Positions 1 to 9,213 are shown, numbered from the stretch's first letter. The stretch is 64,000 nt of DNA from Methanobacterium sp. UBA294 (GCA_002494495.1 DACB01000016.1:255877-319876), one strand, 5' to 3'. Notes: generated by a model not told the origin, from the letters alone. Numbers and translations: made by a program.

Positions 1-1
1 T

Positions 2-538
2 CTGTACGTTAAAAGGGGCGTAAGGTTGGAACCTATACTTCACGGAGGAGGCCATGAAAAGGGAATCAGGCCGGGCACAGAAAATGTAGCCGGTATAGTG
101 GGACTGGGTAAAGCATGCCAGATAGCAAAGGAAAACCTGGAGGAAACAGAGCAGTATGTGACCTCCATCAGGGATGAGATTATAGAAAAGGTGTTATCTG
201 AGGTTGAACAATCCTATCTTAATGGACACTCCACAAAAAGACTGCCCAACAATATAAACTTCAGATTCAAAAGCATAGAAGGAGAATCACTTGTTTTACA
301 TTTAGATGCTAAGGGGATAGCTTCGTCCACTGGATCTGCCTGCTCATCTAAAAAGCTGGAGCCGTCGCATGTGCTATTGGCCCTGGGGCTCGAGGAAGTG
401 GACGCCCATGGATCACTGCGTTTAACTCTGGGGAAAGAAAATAAGAAAGAAGAAATAGATTATATAGTGAAATCCATAAAAGACGCCGTTGAAACACTTA
501 GAAAGTTATCACCATTATGGTGTCAAGTGGAGCAATAA
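2..538 (+). CDS. iscS: Cysteine desulfurase (NifS/IscS family), 5' end outside window
   Basis: C-terminal part of a PLP-dependent cysteine desulfurase, which takes sulfur from cysteine for Fe-S cluster assembly. The frame is open from base 2, so the gene starts before the window; a TTG at 26 is an internal Leu, not a start. Visible marks are the LEPILHGGGHEKGIRPGTEN segment typical of the family and the mobile active-site loop with its persulfide Cys (STGSACSS, near 325-350). The gene stops at 538 and an IscU-type scaffold follows after 49 bp, the usual donor/scaffold pair. Family assignment is secure; the choice of iscS over nifS as symbol is convention. Confidence 0.93.
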   Translation: MYVKRGVRLEPILHGGGHEKGIRPGTENVAGIVGLGKACQIAKENLEETEQYVTSIRDEIIEKVLSEVEQSYLNGHSTKRLPNNINFRFKSIEGESLVLHLDAKGIASSTGSACSSKKLEPSHVLLALGLEEVDAHGSLRLTLGKENKKEEIDYIVKSIKDAVETLRKLSPLWCQVEQ

Positions 539-587
539 ATTTTTTAATTTTATCCGGACAGTCAGATAAAAAAAGGGTGTATGTAAC

Positions 588-962
588 ATGTATAGTGAGA
601 AAGTAATGGATCATTTTTCAAATCCTCGGAATGTAGGAGAAATCGAAGAAGCTGATGGAATAGGAACCGTTGGAAATCCAACGTGTGGAGACCTGATGAC
701 CATCTACATCAAGGTTAAAGATAACATCATTGAAGATATAAAATTTAAAACCTTTGGATGTGGTGCGGCTATTGCAACCAGCAGCATGGTAACCGAGCTG
801 GCCATGGGTAAGACCATTGAAGAAGCCTTAGAAATTACCAGGAACGATGTGGCCAATGAACTGGAAGGCCTGCCTCCAGTTAAGATGCACTGTTCCAACC
901 TTGCAGCAGATGCGCTGCATGCAGCTATAGATGATTATAAGAAAAAATTAGCTGAAAAATAA
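588..962 (+). CDS. iscU: Fe-S cluster assembly scaffold, IscU/NifU N-terminal type
   Basis: A 124-residue scaffold on which Fe-S clusters are built with sulfur from the upstream desulfurase. It opens with the typical YSEKVMDHFSNPRN and has the three conserved cysteines: GNPTCGD (about residue 33), FGCGAAIATSS (about 58) and MHCSN (about 101), plus the Asp next to the first Cys. There is no C-terminal NFU or ferredoxin domain, so it is the short IscU-like form. A GGGTG ribosome-binding site lies about 10 bases before the ATG. It is probably co-transcribed with the desulfurase. T-rich sequence after 962 could end the transcript. Confidence 0.95.
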   Translation: MYSEKVMDHFSNPRNVGEIEEADGIGTVGNPTCGDLMTIYIKVKDNIIEDIKFKTFGCGAAIATSSMVTELAMGKTIEEALEITRNDVANELEGLPPVKMHCSNLAADALHAAIDDYKKKLAEK

Positions 963-1056
963 ACTTAAATTTCTTTATTTTTAATTATTACTAACCCATA
1001 TTCTTTATCTTATAATATTTTCAAATTTATTTTCTATTTAATCCCTAAATCTCTTT

Positions 1057-1704
1057 TTAACCCTGCTCTAATCGTCTTATAGCTTCATCAAATAAAATAA
1101 TTGATTTTTCTAATATTAACATAACCGAATAATTACAGGAATGGCGTAGATTAATTATATTACGGGTCTTACCTCCAGAATCAATAAGCACTAGAGGATA
1201 GCTTCTGCAGACCTGAGGCCTGGAATCATATATTCCGCAGCGGTTGGTTTCTGGATCAATGTATTTACATGGTTTAATGTCTTTTAGCTCATAATGTCCC
1301 GGGTACTGCTTGTTAGGAATAATTCCATCTTTAAGATCTGGATTGAATGTTAGAAGTACGTTCAATTCATCTTTATGAATAAATATCGATTCCGATTCCC
1401 TGCAGCATCTGCCACAGATAGTGCACCATTCCTGATGTTCCTGTGCAATCTCATAATTTGAAGGACCATCCAGTACATCTAAGCCAAGGATGTCTGCCAG
1501 TTCAATTATTTCCTTAAGGTCGGCTTTAGTAACCCCCAACTTTTTATACTTTTTAATGGATCTCTTCTTCTTCAACCTCTTAAAAACAGCTTTTTCCAGG
1601 AGTTCAATCTCTTCAGCAGAATTTTCATCCGAATCAATGGCCTTTCTGCGTATGTCTAAAAACACGTCCCTGTCTATCAGTAAATCTCTTAACATAATCA
1701 TCAC
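1057..1704 (-). CDS. YkgJ-family cysteine-cluster protein
   Basis: Soluble protein of about 215 residues with a YkgJ-type (UPF0153) cysteine cluster: CTICGRCCRE near residues 94-103, then PCKYID, RCGIYDSRPQVCRSYP near 145-170. Such proteins are predicted to bind Zn or an Fe-S cluster; the function is not established. The N-terminal 80 residues are charged and helical (KRLKKKRSIKKYKK). The GTG at 1704 sits in a GTGAT ribosome-binding-site-like string and an in-frame ATG at 1695 (MLRDLLID) is a good alternative start. The gene converges on iscU. Confidence 0.8.
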   Translation of the reverse strand: MMIMLRDLLIDRDVFLDIRRKAIDSDENSAEEIELLEKAVFKRLKKKRSIKKYKKLGVTKADLKEIIELADILGLDVLDGPSNYEIAQEHQEWCTICGRCCRESESIFIHKDELNVLLTFNPDLKDGIIPNKQYPGHYELKDIKPCKYIDPETNRCGIYDSRPQVCRSYPLVLIDSGGKTRNIINLRHSCNYSVMLILEKSIILFDEAIRRLEQG

Positions 1705-1793
1705 GAAGTAAATATGGAATTGTAATCCTTCACTTAAACATTTTTATATTCCTTGACCCTACTAAATAACTTCAAGAATTAGGAGTTCAAATT

Positions 1794-2966
1794 TTGTTGT
1801 ACAGAAAACTAGGAAAAACAGGTGAAAAAGTATCCATACTTGGTTTTGGATGCATGCGGCTTCCAGTAATTGATGGTAACCCTGAAAAAATAGATCCACA
1901 TGCCACAGAGATGCTCCATTACGCCCTTGAGCATGGTGTTAATCTTTTTGACACCGGTTATTCGTACCACAGCTCCTCTGCATCTCAAAGTGGGCAAAGT
2001 GAAGTCTGGCTGGGGAATGCACTTAAAGATGGGTATCGGGAAGATGTGTACATATCCACCAAGTTGCCCAGCTGGCTCATCAAAAAAAGGGAAGATCTAA
2101 ACTATTACTTGGATAAACAGCTTGAAAAGCTTCAAACCAAATATATTGATTTCTATCTCCTGCATGGCCTGGGGCAGAGTACGTGGTCAAACCTGGAAAG
2201 CAGGGGTGTCCTGGAGTTCCTGGACTCTGCTCTTGAAGAGGGCAAAATAAGATATGCTGGTTTCTCATTCCACGATAAAATCGGCCTTTTCAAGAAAATC
2301 GTGGACTCCTATAACTGGGACTTATCCTTGATCCAGTACAACTACATGGATCAAAACTTCCAGGCTGGGAAGGAAGGACTCCATTACCTTGCAGAGCGAA
2401 ATATGGGCACCATCATCATGGAACCCCTCCGTGGGGGTTGCCTCACCAACAACATACCTCAGGATATTCAGGCCATATGGGATAAAGCAGTGCCTAAAAG
2501 AAGCCTCTCAGAATGGGCTTTGCGTTTCCTATGGGACCAAGGAGAAATAAACACCGTTTTAAGTGGTATGAGTACCATAGAGCAAATGATTGAGAATATT
2601 ATGATGGCAGAAAAAGGCTATGCCAACAGCCTCACCCGTGATGAAAAAACTCTGATTGAAGAGGTTATAGATGCATATAGTGAAAGGATGCATGTTATGT
2701 GTACCAGATGTGGCTATTGCATGCCATGTCCTGCTGGTGTGGATATTCCGCTGAATTTAAGCCTCTTAAATGACTTATACGTCTACCAGAATATGGAAAA
2801 ACCATTGGGAAGTTACAAATTCTTAACTGCCAAAAAAGAAAGCGCAAGTTTCTGCACCCAGTGTGGTGAATGTGAAGAGAGTTGTACACAAAAATTACCA
2901 ATCAAAAAACTAATTATGGAATCATCGGATATCTTTGACGCAGAATTGAAAAAGAAAAAAAGTTAA
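1794..2966 (+). CDS. Aldo/keto reductase with C-terminal [4Fe-4S] motifs
   Basis: A 390-residue fusion-type oxidoreductase. Residues 1-290 form an aldo/keto reductase barrel: GFGCMRLP near the start, the catalytic Asp/Tyr in FDTGYSYH (about 52-58), Lys in ISTKLP and His in LLHGLG. The C-terminal 100 residues carry two ferredoxin-like motifs, CTRCGYCMPCPAGVDIP and CTQCGECEESC, as in the Fe-S-bearing AKR proteins common in anaerobes. NADPH and ferredoxin use is inferred; the substrate is unknown. The start is TTG at 1794 (next codon also TTG), 8 bases after AGGAG at 1781-1785. Confidence 0.9.
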   Translation: MLYRKLGKTGEKVSILGFGCMRLPVIDGNPEKIDPHATEMLHYALEHGVNLFDTGYSYHSSSASQSGQSEVWLGNALKDGYREDVYISTKLPSWLIKKREDLNYYLDKQLEKLQTKYIDFYLLHGLGQSTWSNLESRGVLEFLDSALEEGKIRYAGFSFHDKIGLFKKIVDSYNWDLSLIQYNYMDQNFQAGKEGLHYLAERNMGTIIMEPLRGGCLTNNIPQDIQAIWDKAVPKRSLSEWALRFLWDQGEINTVLSGMSTIEQMIENIMMAEKGYANSLTRDEKTLIEEVIDAYSERMHVMCTRCGYCMPCPAGVDIPLNLSLLNDLYVYQNMEKPLGSYKFLTAKKESASFCTQCGECEESCTQKLPIKKLIMESSDIFDAELKKKKS

Positions 2967-3073
2967 AAAATATAATAGATTAAGAAAAAAATTTAAAAAA
3001 TAATAGTTTAAGAAAAAGTTAAAAAAAAATAAGAGATAAAAAAAGTTAATAAAGATACCAGAGTTTTATTAAA
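2967..3073. terminator. A/T-tract spacer between convergent genes; likely pdxS terminator
   Basis: The spacer is almost pure A-runs on the plus strand, meaning T-runs on the minus strand just after the pdxS stop. Oligo-T tracts are the usual archaeal transcription terminator, so this fits pdxS. The sequence is also an imperfect tandem of about 27 bp (TTAAAAAATA-ATAG-TTAAGAAAAA type units near 2965-3015). No hairpin was found. Confidence 0.5.
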
Positions 3074-3952
3074 TTATCTGGTCTGTAGTATCTCGTTTTC
3101 AGGTATTTGGCCTATTTCCAGTCCAGGCATTGCTTTACCCAGGTCCCTGCTTACATCAGCAATGACATCAGGTTCATTGTAGTGTTGAGTTGCTTCTACA
3201 ATAGCTTTTGCCACGATTTCAGGGTTTTCAGACTTGAATATTCCTGATCCCACAAAGACACCATCAGCTCCAAGCTGCATCATAAGTGCAGCATCTGCAG
3301 GTGTTGCTACTCCACCGGCAGCGAAGTTTAAAACTGGAAGTTTCTGTAATTTTGCAGTTTCTTTAACCAGTTCTAGTGGTGATTCAAGCTCCCTGGCCAC
3401 TGCCCATAGCTCTTCTTCATCCTTGGTTTTGATTTCCCTTATGGTTCCCTGGATTCTCCTCATATGCCTGACAGCTTCAACTATGTTACCGGTTCCAGCT
3501 TCACCCTTGGTCCTGATCATGGCTGCACCTTCATCTATACGACGTAATGCTTCCCCTAGGTCTCTGGCCCCGCATACAAATGGTGTTGTGAAGTTTTTCT
3601 TGTCGATGTGGAATTTTTCATCGGCAGGGGTGAGTACTTCACTTTCATCGATCATATCCACTCCCAGTGTTTCTAAGACCTGTGCTTCTACAAAATGACC
3701 GATTCTTACTTTAGCCATTACTGTGATGGACACGGCGTCTATTATTTCCGTTACTTTGGAAGGATCTGCCATTCTAGCCACTCCACCAGTAGCCCTTATA
3801 TCTGCAGGGACTTTTTCCAAAGCCATAACTGATACTGCTCCTGCTTCTTCAGCTATAACTGCCTGGTCAGCGTTTACTACATCCATGATCACTCCGCCAT
3901 TGGTCATCTTGACGAAGTCTTTCTTTAATACTTCAGTTCCATGTAATACCAT
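3074..3952 (-). CDS. pdxS: Pyridoxal 5'-phosphate synthase, PdxS subunit
   Basis: Synthase subunit of the DXP-independent PLP pathway; it condenses ribose 5-phosphate, glyceraldehyde 3-phosphate and ammonia. At 292 residues it has the family's usual length. Visible motifs are GGVIMDV, the Schiff-base Lys in MAKVRIGH (about residue 81), the second Lys in RTKGEAGTG (about 149), and the phosphate-binding NFAAGGVATPADAA and GVFVGSGIFKS. The start is ATG with AGGAGAT upstream. The glutaminase partner PdxT is not in the window. Confidence 0.97.
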   Translation of the reverse strand: MVLHGTEVLKKDFVKMTNGGVIMDVVNADQAVIAEEAGAVSVMALEKVPADIRATGGVARMADPSKVTEIIDAVSITVMAKVRIGHFVEAQVLETLGVDMIDESEVLTPADEKFHIDKKNFTTPFVCGARDLGEALRRIDEGAAMIRTKGEAGTGNIVEAVRHMRRIQGTIREIKTKDEEELWAVARELESPLELVKETAKLQKLPVLNFAAGGVATPADAALMMQLGADGVFVGSGIFKSENPEIVAKAIVEATQHYNEPDVIADVSRDLGKAMPGLEIGQIPENEILQTR

Positions 3953-4035
3953 TTTTTTACTATCTCCTACAATTGTTATATCCTTCCCATGTGTATTATT
4001 TAATATCCTTCAATATGTTCATAAATGCAACTAAT

Positions 4036-4479
4036 TTATTTACTTTTTATTTTATCTCCTGATTTTACTTCCCCGCCCTTTATGACCCGGGCAAATATGC
4101 CTTCAATGGGCATGACACACGTCCCTACTTGTCGACCTATTTCACAGGGCTCGAGACATTCTTTTCCTATCTGCGTGACCTCCAGAATAACATCATCCCC
4201 AATAAAAAGTCGGGTGCCCATCGGAAGTGAGGGGATATCTATTCCTTTAGTGGTGATATTCTCTCCAAAATCTCCGGGATTCACGTTCAGTCCTAAGTCA
4301 CGCATTTTCTCTATACTTTCTATACTTAAAAGACTGATTTGACGGTGGGTGCTGCTATCAGCATGTGAGTCACCGATAATCCCGAAATTTTCCTTTAAAA
4401 TTCCTTTATCTATGTTGATCTTTTTTTGGTGCTTCACTTCACTTGTGGAAACTGCTATTACTTGTACCGAAGGGGTCAT
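4036..4479 (-). CDS. MOSC-domain protein
   Basis: Stand-alone MOSC domain of about 147 residues. MOSC domains bind molybdenum cofactor or carry sulfur for metal centres. Marks include GIIGDSHAD (early), NPGDFGENITTKGID (middle) and the conserved Cys in IGKECLEPCEIG (about residue 110), with VMPIEGIFARV following. Small MOSC proteins often sit with molybdopterin-synthesis genes; none is adjacent here, so the role in molybdo- or tungsto-enzyme assembly is inferred. The chosen start is ATG 4479; the upstream GTG at 4488 lies inside a GTGAT ribosome-binding-site-like string. Confidence 0.85.
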   Translation of the reverse strand: MTPSVQVIAVSTSEVKHQKKINIDKGILKENFGIIGDSHADSSTHRQISLLSIESIEKMRDLGLNVNPGDFGENITTKGIDIPSLPMGTRLFIGDDVILEVTQIGKECLEPCEIGRQVGTCVMPIEGIFARVIKGGEVKSGDKIKSK

Positions 4480-4488
4480 AGAAATCAC

Positions 4489-4660
4489 TATTGAAATATT
4501 TTACCCTTTAAAAATAAAAATTTTTCTCTAGATAATCCTTTAAGAAGGGAATATGATAATCCTTTATAAGGAAATTTGAAATTCATTAATAAATAAATTT
4601 GAAAATTTTTATTTAAACCTTATCAAAATGCTCATTCCTAAATAAAATTTTTTATTGAAA
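4489..4660. other. AT-rich spacer with a direct repeat
   Basis: Holds two copies of GATAATCCTTTA at 4531-4542 and 4555-4566, 24 bases apart, with the surrounding bases also similar. It lies upstream of the MOSC gene and downstream of thiI, both on the minus strand, so it probably carries the thiI terminator (T-runs on the minus strand) and the MOSC promoter. The repeat could be a regulatory site or a decayed duplication. Confidence 0.4.
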
Positions 4661-5821
4661 TTAATTATTTTTTTTCAGAGTTTGGAAAATTTTTTCAAGT
4701 TCATCTTCCATGCCAATTTTCTTCTGTGTCTCCAGAACTTTCTCTAAAACTGCGTTGGTTTCTGGATGTTTAGGTGCTGCCCTGCAACCACTTTCAGGTA
4801 ATATTGAAATGGCAAGTGTGCCTATTTGTTCACCTATATTCTGTATTTCCACCTTATCCAGACCAATAAGGGGACTTAATATTGGCATGTTTGTACTGTA
4901 ACGGGTGGCCAGGATGTTGGGTAATGTCTGGGATGCCACCTGCCCCAGGCTGCTGCCATCGATTATGGCCATTGCACTCTCTTTTTGGGCCAGTTTTTCA
5001 GCTAACTGGTACATTCCACTTTTACACAACACACAGGTCATCCGTGGTGGGGCTTCATCCACAATTTTGTGCAGGTAATCACCATAGTTAACGGTGTAGA
5101 AGTTCACCTTAGACCCGGAAGAATATTCTTTGAGTTTTTCAACTATTTTGGTTATCTTATCCAGCGACTCTCCTGTGAAGGGGTGGTTGTTGAAGTGAAG
5201 AAGGGTAACTGAACATCCCCTCTTCATCATGAGAAAGGTGGCTACTGGTGAGTCCTGACCTCCAGATAACAGGGCTATCACTCTTCCCTGGGTTCCAATG
5301 GGCAAACCACCTAATCCCTTTTTTTTCTCGTGGAATATGTAGGTTTTATCATCTCTTACTTCTACAAATATTGTAAAATCAGGTTCTGAGAGGTTTACTG
5401 GTGAACCAGTTTCATCAACCACCACTGCACCACAGTAGGCAGCCATCTCCTGACTGGTGAACTTATGTTCACCAACTCTACGGCAACGGATGGCAAAGCT
5501 TTGTTCTCCGGAGAATATTTGGTCCTTCACTAGTTTCTTAACGTAATTCTTCAAGGTTTCTTTAATGGAGTTATAATCTGTAGTTGTCTGTACAGTGGGG
5601 CTGTATGAAACCACACCAAATATCTTTCCTAAAGATTCCAACGCTTCTGAATAGTTTTCCGGGAATAGGAATATTCTTCCCTGTTTTATCTGTATATCTC
5701 CTGGAATGATATTTTTAATATTGGAGATGAGTTTCTTTTCGAATCTGCTCCTAACTCGGGGACTTTTAACTCCTATTTCTCCATATCTTATTATGATGGG
5801 TTTTGAGGCTGTTTCAGTCAT
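4661..5821 (-). CDS. thiI: tRNA 4-thiouridine sulfurtransferase ThiI
   Basis: ThiI adenylates U8 of tRNA and inserts sulfur to make 4-thiouridine. The 386 residues contain an N-terminal ferredoxin-like plus THUMP region (about 1-165) and a PP-loop ATP site SGGQDS at 186-191. The bacterial-type C-terminal rhodanese domain is absent: the protein ends about 100 residues short of the E. coli form (about 482). Candidate sulfur-handling cysteines are in TCVLC (about 275) and ESGCRAAP. The sulfur donor could be the desulfurase at the window start, but that link is inferred. Confidence 0.93.
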   Translation of the reverse strand: MTETASKPIIIRYGEIGVKSPRVRSRFEKKLISNIKNIIPGDIQIKQGRIFLFPENYSEALESLGKIFGVVSYSPTVQTTTDYNSIKETLKNYVKKLVKDQIFSGEQSFAIRCRRVGEHKFTSQEMAAYCGAVVVDETGSPVNLSEPDFTIFVEVRDDKTYIFHEKKKGLGGLPIGTQGRVIALLSGGQDSPVATFLMMKRGCSVTLLHFNNHPFTGESLDKITKIVEKLKEYSSGSKVNFYTVNYGDYLHKIVDEAPPRMTCVLCKSGMYQLAEKLAQKESAMAIIDGSSLGQVASQTLPNILATRYSTNMPILSPLIGLDKVEIQNIGEQIGTLAISILPESGCRAAPKHPETNAVLEKVLETQKKIGMEDELEKIFQTLKKNN

Positions 5822-5928
5822 TACATGCTTCCATTAACTTAAATTAATTGTATGGTGTTTGGTACCTGAACTAGTTTTTGTATATCAAATTAAATAACCA
5901 TAAAAATAGGATAATCAGGAATTAAATT

Positions 5929-6564
5929 CTATTTCCTGGCCCTTGCAACTTTTTTAGCAGTTACCATTTGTCCTATAGCAATGAGTCCTACAAAGAATTT
6001 TTCAAGGCCACCTGTTGCCCAGATTGCCTCTCCAAAGGTTGCATTTTTAATCCGTAATTCATATTCTTCAGCAGTAACATGTTCTCCTGTGCGTCTGGTG
6101 GTGATTATGGCAGATGCTTCCATGAGTTCATCCCAGCTTACTCCTTTAAGTTCCTTCTCAAGGGCCTTAAAGATCTTATATACTTTTATCTCATAGAGAT
6201 GGGATAGGGTTTTCACTATATCAACAGAACGGACAACACCAACAAGTACTTCCTCATCATTAAGAACTGGGACGTTTACAAGTTTATTGTGGGTTATCTT
6301 CAGAACAGCCAATCTGGCAGGATCATTTTCATTGACGTGAACTACGCTGTCTGTGGAATGCATCACTTCACTTATTTTCTTTTTACCATCCCGTAACCCC
6401 TGGGTTATGTTAAATGATGTAATCCACCCTACAAGACGTATGTCTTTATCTACCACTGGTGTGGTAAATTTTTTACCTTTTTCCATGATTATTGATACTT
6501 CATCAATATTCTGATCCGGTGATACGTATATAAATTCTTCATCCATTATCTCTTTAACTTTCAA
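5929..6564 (-). CDS. CBS-domain protein at the end of the eha gene train
   Basis: A 211-residue protein with two CBS repeats (about 1-125; PVVDKDIRLVGWIT and PVLNDEEVLVGVVRSVD) and an unrecognised C-terminal domain of about 85 residues with a GEAIWATGGLEKFF segment. CBS pairs bind adenine nucleotides or related ligands and sense energy state. It begins at TTG 6564, directly behind the polyferredoxin stop, with GGAGGGGAT inside the end of that gene, so the two are probably translated together. A role in tuning Eha or its ferredoxins is inference from position. Confidence 0.82.
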   Translation of the reverse strand: MKVKEIMDEEFIYVSPDQNIDEVSIIMEKGKKFTTPVVDKDIRLVGWITSFNITQGLRDGKKKISEVMHSTDSVVHVNENDPARLAVLKITHNKLVNVPVLNDEEVLVGVVRSVDIVKTLSHLYEIKVYKIFKALEKELKGVSWDELMEASAIITTRRTGEHVTAEEYELRIKNATFGEAIWATGGLEKFFVGLIAIGQMVTAKKVARARK

Positions 6565-6565
6565 T

Positions 6566-7333
6566 TTATATCCCCTCCAGTTTCAATGCTCCAACAGGGC
6601 ATTTGGTTGAACATACGTTACATAAAATACATTTATCCTCAGATAACACTACTTCGTCGCCTTCAAGTTGGATTGCTTCCACTGGGCAGTTTTCTTCACA
6701 TACCATGCATTGGACGCAGGTTTCCTGATCCACCAGGAGCTTTTTGGTTTTAATTATTGATCCTAAGTCCCGTTCTAGAACAATTGCATTTTCGGGACAG
6801 ACATTAGCACATGCACCACATCCTATGCATAAACTGGTATCTACTACTGCTTTTCCTTTTTTCATGGATATGGCACTGGTTGGGCAGAATTTAACACATT
6901 CTCCTGATCCTTCACACTTCTCTTCATCTACAGTTATATTTTTGAGCTTTAATTTCCGGTGAGGTACCTTTTCCTCTTTCACGTGGAATTTAACTTCCTC
7001 ATTTACATCAGATGTGGTTTCTAATATTTTAACAGCACCAATTGGACAAGTTTCTGCACATATATCGCATTTAACACACTTATCAGTTATTCTTGGCTGT
7101 TTATCTGATTTAGCCTCTGTTATTGCATCAACTGGACACTCTTCTACGCAAAGATTGCATCTTACACATTCTGGGGAGATGGTTATGAATTTCTGTTTCA
7201 AGGAACATTCTTCAATTTCAGGTTGGAAATCCTCATCTATATGCTCGATTTCCATTGATTTAATCTTAACTTCTCCCTGAAGTTCTTTTCTATCTTTTTT
7301 AAAGGTTACATCCATAATAAACCCATCTTTCAT
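6566..7333 (-). CDS. Polyferredoxin with six cluster motifs (third of the eha region)
   Basis: A 255-residue soluble electron carrier. Five motifs are canonical CxxCxxCxxxCP (starting CVRCNLC, CVKCDIC, CIGCGAC, CVQCMVC, CILCNVC). The third motif in order, CEGSGECVKFCP, has Ser where the second Cys should be, so that site has three Cys. Its place in the eha train suggests it carries electrons from the hydrogenase to CO2 reduction; this is inferred. The start is uncertain: ATG 7333 or ATG 7315 (MDVTFKKD), the latter about 6 bases after GATGGG. Confidence 0.9.
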   Translation of the reverse strand: MKDGFIMDVTFKKDRKELQGEVKIKSMEIEHIDEDFQPEIEECSLKQKFITISPECVRCNLCVEECPVDAITEAKSDKQPRITDKCVKCDICAETCPIGAVKILETTSDVNEEVKFHVKEEKVPHRKLKLKNITVDEEKCEGSGECVKFCPTSAISMKKGKAVVDTSLCIGCGACANVCPENAIVLERDLGSIIKTKKLLVDQETCVQCMVCEENCPVEAIQLEGDEVVLSEDKCILCNVCSTKCPVGALKLEGI

Positions 7334-7344
7334 ATCTGATTTTG

Positions 7345-8292
7345 TTAATGATCAATTAATTTTCTTTGTTTAAATTCTCTAATATACTCTTTTAATTTTG
7401 AAGCGTCTGGTAAATTCCCGGTTCCACCAAAGTATTCCACACTGCATGCAGCCACATAATTCCCAATAACACAGGAATCTTCCAAATTTTCCCCATTTAA
7501 ATATCCAAATAAAAATCCAGCGTTAAAGGCATCTCCTGCTCCGGTGGTATCCTTGCATTTAGCTGGAAAAGTTTCCACAAAATAGGAGGACTCACCATCT
7601 GTAGCGTAGCACCCATCCTCTCCTAGTTTAACCACCACCATATCCATATGGAAGTCTTTCAGGGATTCTATTTCTTCTTCAATTGTTTTATATTTATTCC
7701 GGGTTAACAGTTTAAGTTCAGCACTATTTATCAGTAGTATATTTGTTTTTTTAAGGATTTTCCCAATTTTTTCAGAACCATATTCTGCGTAGATCCTTCC
7801 GGGGTCCAGGCTTACCTTTACATCAGGAGGTAGCTGGTCTAAAAGATCTTCTTGGGTATGGATGGAATCACCAACAAAGGATGTAATATGTAGAACCCTT
7901 GTATCAGATATCATATCTAGATAAACTTCCTCGGACTTTATCTCATCATTTACACCGGAATCAACGTATAATGCTCTTTCTCCCCTATCATCTACAAAGC
8001 CCATTACATTACCGCTTCTTCCGTGGGCTGATGTTATTACTCCATTGGTATTTACTCCTTCATTTTTGAGATTTTCAAGTAAAATTTCGCCTTCAGAATC
8101 CTGGGCAACTTTACCAATGAACGCCGTCCTTAAGTTAAGTTTTGATAGCCCTATGATGGTGTTGGCTGCGCTTCCACCGCATGATATGTTAAAATCCTTT
8201 ATAAATGATTCATCATCCTTACCGGCTATTTTATTAACCAGATAGAGTTTATCCAGGTTCAATGCACCGAATCCCACTACATCGAAGGTCAT
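7345..8292 (-). CDS. Ribokinase/PfkB-family sugar kinase
   Basis: PfkB-family kinase of 315 residues. It has the family's first signature near the N-terminus (SCGGSAANTIIGLSKL, about 37-52) and the catalytic second signature DTTGAGDAFNAGFLFG (about 250), where Asp is the base. The substrate is unknown; ribose, fructose 6-phosphate or a nucleoside are possible. The start is ATG 8292 (MTFDVVGFGALN) behind GGGAG; a longer frame to 8355 would run into the Ftr gene. It lies tightly between the Ftr paralogue (10-bp gap) and the third polyferredoxin. It has no evident chemical link to Eha. Confidence 0.88.
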   Translation of the reverse strand: MTFDVVGFGALNLDKLYLVNKIAGKDDESFIKDFNISCGGSAANTIIGLSKLNLRTAFIGKVAQDSEGEILLENLKNEGVNTNGVITSAHGRSGNVMGFVDDRGERALYVDSGVNDEIKSEEVYLDMISDTRVLHITSFVGDSIHTQEDLLDQLPPDVKVSLDPGRIYAEYGSEKIGKILKKTNILLINSAELKLLTRNKYKTIEEEIESLKDFHMDMVVVKLGEDGCYATDGESSYFVETFPAKCKDTTGAGDAFNAGFLFGYLNGENLEDSCVIGNYVAACSVEYFGGTGNLPDASKLKEYIREFKQRKLIDH

Positions 8293-8302
8293 GTAAATCT
8301 CC

Positions 8303-9211
8303 CTAACTAAACAATGCCCGTAAGTAAATTTTATGATCACCCAACTGGCCTTCATAGTTACCAGCTGAAACCATTAAAACATCTTCATCCTCAAGTACTG
8401 CCAGGATCCCCTCTCTCATTGCTTCTTCAAGTGCTTCAGCATTTATCCCATTTATTACAATTTCAGGTACGTAACCCACATTATCTGGAATTTTTGACTC
8501 TTCCTTCAATACTGATTTAAGGGATGGACAGTATGGATGGTTAGTTGTAGGACCTATCCATGGATAATTGGTTTCGGGCTTTGATGCTGCAGAACAGATA
8601 TCAAATGGCGTTATAACTCCTTCTACTTTTTCAATGACTTTTAATGCCTTTCTACCGGCATTTAAAACTGAATCCTTAGTCCTGCACATGTACCAGAAAT
8701 TAGCACCCATTATTCCTTTAGAGTAGCCTAGCTTGCGTTGGATAATGAAATCAGGTATGGCTATAGGCACCACGATCATGTCCCTGCCATATAATTTTTC
8801 CTCCCATTCAAAACCATCACCACAATGGCCTACCTGTTTCATGGTGTCTATGTATCCCTCCGGATTTATAGACGCATCAAATACCCTGGTGAATGGTTTA
8901 ACCAGTACGTCCTGCCGAATGCGGTAGGATAATTCCACATCAAATTTTTCAATGTCTTCATTATCGTACCAGAACTGAACAATCACACCCATCCTACCGT
9001 CAGGAGTTTCCTTTTCATCAAGCCAGGATTCTATTCCCCCTTCTACCCTACCAATAACCGTGCCTGGTGTGGCGGTTGCATCATATGCTGCTCTTTTAAG
9101 GGTTTCCCCATCGTCTGCCGTGATAATCACCCGACAGCAGATGCCAGTGAATGCTTCAGCATAGGTGTCATCCAGCTTTGATTTTAATACTGATAATTTT
9201 TGTAGTGACAT
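8303..9211 (-). CDS. Formylmethanofuran:H4MPT formyltransferase paralogue (Ftr-like)
   Basis: A 302-residue homologue of Ftr, which moves the formyl group from formylmethanofuran to tetrahydromethanopterin in the second step of CO2 reduction. The typical length of about 297 is kept, with segments such as TAYAEAF-like YAEAFTGICCR, ATATPGTVIGRVEGGIE, VGHCGDGFEWE, GANFWYMC and YPWIGPTTNHPYCP. Methanobacteriales are known to have an Ftr-like gene next to eha besides the main ftr. Whether this copy is catalytic cannot be read from sequence alone. The gene lies 2 bp from ehaR, so it is translationally close to it. Confidence 0.9.
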   Translation of the reverse strand: MSLQKLSVLKSKLDDTYAEAFTGICCRVIITADDGETLKRAAYDATATPGTVIGRVEGGIESWLDEKETPDGRMGVIVQFWYDNEDIEKFDVELSYRIRQDVLVKPFTRVFDASINPEGYIDTMKQVGHCGDGFEWEEKLYGRDMIVVPIAIPDFIIQRKLGYSKGIMGANFWYMCRTKDSVLNAGRKALKVIEKVEGVITPFDICSAASKPETNYPWIGPTTNHPYCPSLKSVLKEESKIPDNVGYVPEIVINGINAEALEEAMREGILAVLEDEDVLMVSAGNYEGQLGDHKIYLRALFS

Positions 9212-9213
9212 TA

